Source: Candidatus Bipolaricaulota bacterium (GTDB lineage: Bacteria; Bipolaricaulota; Bipolaricaulia; Bipolaricaulales; Bipolaricaulaceae). Taken from it: a stretch of 27,259 nucleotides of DNA. Positions 24,074-27,259 of this stretch are shown in pieces; position 1 is the first letter of the stretch; the number at the start of each line of letters is the position of its first letter. The notes below the pieces were generated by a model that had not been told where the DNA came from, ran no database searches, and worked only from the letters and a program-made list of their open reading frames with translations. The DNA lies in NCBI GenBank assembly GCA_021159405.1, contig JAGGRX010000086.1:1-27259 (forward strand), written 5' to 3'. The translations under genes and the position numbers were made by a program.

Positions 24074-26764
24074 TTAATTAAGCCGTTTTGCTGCCAGCAC
24101 CACGCCTTCCTCGCGGCGGTGTTCAATGGAGAAGCCCCGGTTCCGGAAGATGGCGATCATCCGGAAGTTGTCCGGGGTGGTCTCCGCCCGCACTTCCTTG
24201 ATCCCCCAGCCCTTCGCGATCTCCAGGCAGTAATCGGTGAGCGCTCCGCCCAAGCCCCGGTTCTGCCAGGGGTCGGCCACAAATACCGCGTATTCGGCGA
24301 CCTCCCTGTCCGGGTCTGCCACCAGACGTCCCACCCCGGCCATCTTCAATTCTCCGTCTTCTTCCACGATGGCCACGATGGCCATCTCTCGATCGTAGTC
24401 GATAAAGCAATAAGGGATGGCCATCTCGTGGGTGGTCTCTTTGAAGATATACCGGAAGCGGAACCTGATTGACTCGCGGGATGCGGACGCCAGCATCTTA
24501 TGCCACATGGGCTCGTCCTCAGGACGAATAGGCCTGAGGAGCATCTCGGTGCCATCCTTAAGGGTGATCTTCCGCTCGTAGCCCTCGGGATAGGGGCGGA
24601 TCACAAGATGCGAATAGGGGCGGATGGGCTTTCCGACCACGTCCTTGTCCACCACCACCCGGGCATCCAGGGCGATGACGTCCTTAGGGGTAGCGAGCAG
24701 GGGGTTGATGTCGAGCTCCTTTATCTCGGGGAAGTCAGCCACGAGATATGAAAAGCGCATTAGGATCTCGATGAGCTTGTCCAGATTGACCCCGGGGCGA
24801 CCTCGATACCCCTTAAGCAGCTTCCAGGACCGCAAGGACTCCAGCATCCTGTAGGCCAGCCGCTCGTTCAGCGGCGGCAGGCCCAGTGCTCGATCGCGGA
24901 ACACCTCGGCGGCAATCCCTCCCATCCCGGCCATGATTACCGTGCCGAAGGTGGGATCCTTCTTCGCCCCCAGGATCATCTCGAACCCATCCTGGACAGT
25001 GATCATCTGCTGAACCGTAACCCCGCGGATCTCCGCATCCGGCCGGTGATGTTTCGCTTTCTTCACGATCCTCTCAAAGGCCGTTCTGACGGCTTGGGCG
25101 TTGCACAGGTTCAGTGCCACCCCGCCCACGTCCGTCTTGTGGGTGATCTGTGGGGACCACACCTTGAGCACCACGGGATACCCCAGCTCTTCGGCTATCG
25201 CTACCGCTTCCTCTGGGGTACGGGCGGGCCTGGGCTCGGTGACTGGGATGCCGTAAGCCGAAAGGAGCTCCTTGGAGAGCTCCTCGGTGAGCACCTCAGG
25301 GCCTTCCGCGAATACTTTGGTAAAACGCCTTCGGACCTGCTTCCTGTCTACATCGTTGAGCCTGACCGGCACTTCCCGGGGCGTCTGATAGAGCATCTCC
25401 AGGTTGCGGCCGTACTCCACCAGGTGCATGAACGCCCGCACCGCCTGTTCCGGGGTGGCATATGTAGGGACCCCGGCTTCGTTGAGGATGTGGATCCCTT
25501 CCCGTACCGCCTCTCCGCCCATCCAGGCGGCGAGGATGGGCTTGCGGGCCTTCCCAGCCAGCTCGGCTATGGCTTGGGCCGTCCCAGTGGCATCGGTCAT
25601 CGCCTGCGGGGTGAGAATCACCAAGGCCGCGTCCACCCCCGGATCGGAGAGCGCCGCCTCGGTGGCCTTGGCGTAGCGGGCCGGCGGAGCGTCCCCTAGG
25701 ACGTCGATCGGGTTCCCATGGGACCAGAAGGGCGGAAGGACCTCGCTCAGTTTGTCGATGGTCTCCTGCGATAACTCAGCAAGCTTGCCTCGTCGGGCGA
25801 TGAGGGCGTCGGTGGCCATCACCCCTGGACCACCGGCGTTGGTGATGATGGCCAGGTTCGGCCCCAAAGGGGGCCGAACCCGGGCCACGAGCTCCGCACA
25901 GTCGAAGATGTCCCCGATCTCGAACACCCGTACCATGCCCGCCCGCTGGAAGGCGGCATCGTAGACGGCGTCCTCCCCGGCCATGGCCCCGGTGTGAGAG
26001 GCAGCGGCCTTGGCGGATTCTGCGAATCGTCCTGCCTTGTAGGCCACAATGGGCTTGGTACGGGCGAATGCTCTAGCAGCGGACATGAACTCCCGGGCAT
26101 CGAAAACGGACTCCACGTACAGGATGATCGACTGGGTGTCGGGATCCTCACCGAAGTAGTCCACCAGATCCCCAAAGTCCACGTCCAGCATGTTGCCTAT
26201 GGACACGAAGTGAGAAAAGCCGATGCCCTCATCGATGGCCCAGTCCAAAACGGCCGTACAGAGCGCCCCGGACTGGGAGATGAACGCCACGTGGCCGGCC
26301 TCGGGCATGGCCGCCGCAAACGATGCGTTGAGCTTAAGCCTGGGCACGATGATCCCTAAACAGTTGGGTCCGATCACCCGCATCCCTGGGTAGCGGGAAA
26401 CCTCGGCCTTAAGCTCTTCCTCCAGGGCCCGCCCTTCCTCCCCGGCCTCCTTGAAGCCCGCGGAGATGATGATCACCCCCAAAATCCCGGCCTCACCACA
26501 CTCACGTACTATTCCAGGCACGGTCCGGGCCGGGGTACAGATCACCGCAAGATCCGGGGTCTTGGGCAGGCTTCCCACGTTGGGATAAGCCTGAATCCCC
26601 TGTACAGCCTCGTGCTTGGGGTTCACTGGGTACACCACACCCTGAAATCCCGAACCGATCAGGTTGCGGAGCACTGTGTAGCCCACACTCTGGGGGTTGT
26701 TGCTCGCCCCGACTACCGCGATTCTTTGAGGTTTGAAGATTTTGTCTAGATTTCGGATGCTCAA
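24074..26764 (-). CDS. ADP-forming acyl-CoA synthetase fused to GNAT acetyltransferase (Pat/PatZ architecture)
   Basis: This 896-aa protein has three parts. Residues 1 to about 460 are the CoA-binding and ligase domains of the ADP-forming acetyl-CoA synthetase alpha subunit, with FKPQRIAVVGASNNPQSVGY at the start. The phosphohistidine site SHTGAMAG has the histidine at residue 257. Residues about 480-700 are an ATP-grasp beta subunit with HKTDVGGVALNL. Residues about 735-896 are a GNAT acetyltransferase with the acetyl-CoA loop QNRGLGGAL near 835. This is the layout of Pat/PatZ, which acetylates the active-site lysine of Acs. In enterobacterial Pat the synthetase part is regarded as inactive; here the key histidines are present, so it may also make or sense acetyl-CoA. 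The start is TTG at 26764 with GGAGG 5 bases upstream. Confidence 0.93.
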   Translation of the reverse strand: MSIRNLDKIFKPQRIAVVGASNNPQSVGYTVLRNLIGSGFQGVVYPVNPKHEAVQGIQAYPNVGSLPKTPDLAVICTPARTVPGIVRECGEAGILGVIIISAGFKEAGEEGRALEEELKAEVSRYPGMRVIGPNCLGIIVPRLKLNASFAAAMPEAGHVAFISQSGALCTAVLDWAIDEGIGFSHFVSIGNMLDVDFGDLVDYFGEDPDTQSIILYVESVFDAREFMSAARAFARTKPIVAYKAGRFAESAKAAASHTGAMAGEDAVYDAAFQRAGMVRVFEIGDIFDCAELVARVRPPLGPNLAIITNAGGPGVMATDALIARRGKLAELSQETIDKLSEVLPPFWSHGNPIDVLGDAPPARYAKATEAALSDPGVDAALVILTPQAMTDATGTAQAIAELAGKARKPILAAWMGGEAVREGIHILNEAGVPTYATPEQAVRAFMHLVEYGRNLEMLYQTPREVPVRLNDVDRKQVRRRFTKVFAEGPEVLTEELSKELLSAYGIPVTEPRPARTPEEAVAIAEELGYPVVLKVWSPQITHKTDVGGVALNLCNAQAVRTAFERIVKKAKHHRPDAEIRGVTVQQMITVQDGFEMILGAKKDPTFGTVIMAGMGGIAAEVFRDRALGLPPLNERLAYRMLESLRSWKLLKGYRGRPGVNLDKLIEILMRFSYLVADFPEIKELDINPLLATPKDVIALDARVVVDKDVVGKPIRPYSHLVIRPYPEGYERKITLKDGTEMLLRPIRPEDEPMWHKMLASASRESIRFRFRYIFKETTHEMAIPYCFIDYDREMAIVAIVEEDGELKMAGVGRLVADPDREVAEYAVFVADPWQNRGLGGALTDYCLEIAKGWGIKEVRAETTPDNFRMIAIFRNRGFSIEHRREEGVVLAAKRLN

Positions 26765-26787
26765 TTTAACCTCCGGGTATTAAGTCT

Positions 26788-26804
26788 AAAGGGCCGGCCC
26801 CTTT
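26788..26804 (-). terminator. Weak terminator-like hairpin between GNAT gene and Pat-like gene
   Basis: AAAGGG (26788-26793) and CCCTTT (26799-26804) form a 6-bp stem around CCGGC, just past the stop of the upstream minus-strand gene. The core GGGCCGGCCC is itself palindromic. The T content after the stem is low, so termination may be partial. Confidence 0.4.
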
Positions 26805-26816
26805 CCGCAACCCATC

Positions 26817-27259
26817 TTAAGGAAGGCGGCGTACCACTTGCACCCAAGCCCGGTCGGGGGTTGCCCCCAATTCCTCAAGGAGCGGGGCGAGGTTTTCCTG
26901 GCCGTCCAGGAGGTCGATGTAAGCGGTCCTTCGCCCTCGGCGGATGAGCTCCTTCAAGGCAGCCCGCAGCAGGGCCGGATAGGCCTCCTCCTCAAACAGG
27001 AGCGGGACCCTGATCGTGCCGGTGGTCTGATAGCGATTGGCCTGCATCCCGAGGTACCCGATGAGCTGCCCCTCCCGCTCGGCCGCAAGCCCCCAGTCCC
27101 ACACCCCGAGGAGCCGCAGAGGCCATGCCTCAAACCACCCTTCCAGGGAAAGGAGCCGCCTGAGTCCTTCTCCATCCGTCTCCTTCGGCCAGAGAGCCAG
27201 AAGGTCCTTGCGGCGGGCGCGGCGCACCTTTATTCCAGGGGGGGCTTTGGGGAGCTTCG
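26817..27259 (-). CDS. GNAT-like acetyltransferase, 5' end outside window
   Basis: The reading frame is open from the window edge to the stop at 26817. A GTG at 27227 would give 136 aa, but the frame continues upstream without a stop and reads KLPKAPPGIKVRRARRKDLLAL, so the real start is probably beyond the edge. The visible part shows a GNAT-like pattern: an N-terminal IKVRRARRKDL strand and helix, GLAAEREGQLIGYLGMQANRYQTTGTIRVPLLF in the middle, and AALKELIRRGRRTAYIDLLDGQENLAPLLEELG near the end. The classical Q/R-x-x-G-x-G/A loop is not evident, so the call is tentative. It lies 52 bases upstream of the Pat-like gene on the same strand. Confidence 0.55.
   Translation of the reverse strand, partial: KLPKAPPGIKVRRARRKDLLALWPKETDGEGLRRLLSLEGWFEAWPLRLLGVWDWGLAAEREGQLIGYLGMQANRYQTTGTIRVPLLFEEEAYPALLRAALKELIRRGRRTAYIDLLDGQENLAPLLEELGATPDRAWVQVVRRLP

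Overview
This is a GC-rich (visibly about 60% or more), gene-dense bacterial chromosome segment. It carries 19 recognisable protein genes, one partial gene at the right edge, and one probable frameshifted gene. No rRNA, tRNA, CRISPR array, insertion sequence or phage gene is visible. Genes are packed into short operons with start/stop overlaps, GTG and TTG starts are common, and Shine-Dalgarno sites are purine-rich (GGAGG). The gene mix is DnaE-type replication, AMP-forming Acs beside a SatP-type acetate carrier, an ADP-forming acetyl-CoA synthetase/GNAT fusion, and an orphan hydrogenase protease. It would fit an uncultured anaerobic or thermophilic lineage such as Bipolaricaulota/Acetothermia. 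That placement is a guess from gene content, not from a marker alignment.

Left block (1-10003, all minus strand). A two-gene permease operon of a peptide/nickel-type ABC importer (DppB- and DppC-like) is followed by its solute-binding protein, which has its own strong promoter and a structured leader. A strong hairpin terminator ends this unit. Next comes a tightly coupled housekeeping operon: enolase, FtsB/DivIC-like protein, DNA polymerase III alpha (DnaE) and a membrane-anchored YvcK/CofD-like protein. The importer's ATPases are not in the window.

Central block (10047-18080). alaS (plus) runs tail-to-tail into a minus-strand lspA-tmk-dnaN cluster, overlapping dnaN by 8 bp. A 0.5-kb stretch with a probable frameshifted gene precedes an alkaline-phosphatase-superfamily enzyme and a coupled 70-aa protein. 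A Uma2-family nuclease-like gene follows on the minus strand.

Right block (17592-27259). A minus-strand chain of overlapping genes encodes DUF502, AccD, AccA, a Crp/Fnr regulator with an N-terminal cysteine cluster, and a HycI-type hydrogenase protease. Divergent from it, acs and satP lie on the plus strand. Convergent with those is an 896-aa fusion of ADP-forming acyl-CoA synthetase with a GNAT acetyltransferase, the architecture of the protein acetyltransferase Pat/PatZ. Together this block could import acetate (SatP), activate it (Acs), tune Acs by lysine acetylation (the Pat-like protein), and commit acetyl-CoA to malonyl-CoA (AccDA). The redox-type regulator sits in the accDA operon. The functional links are inferred from gene order and family knowledge.
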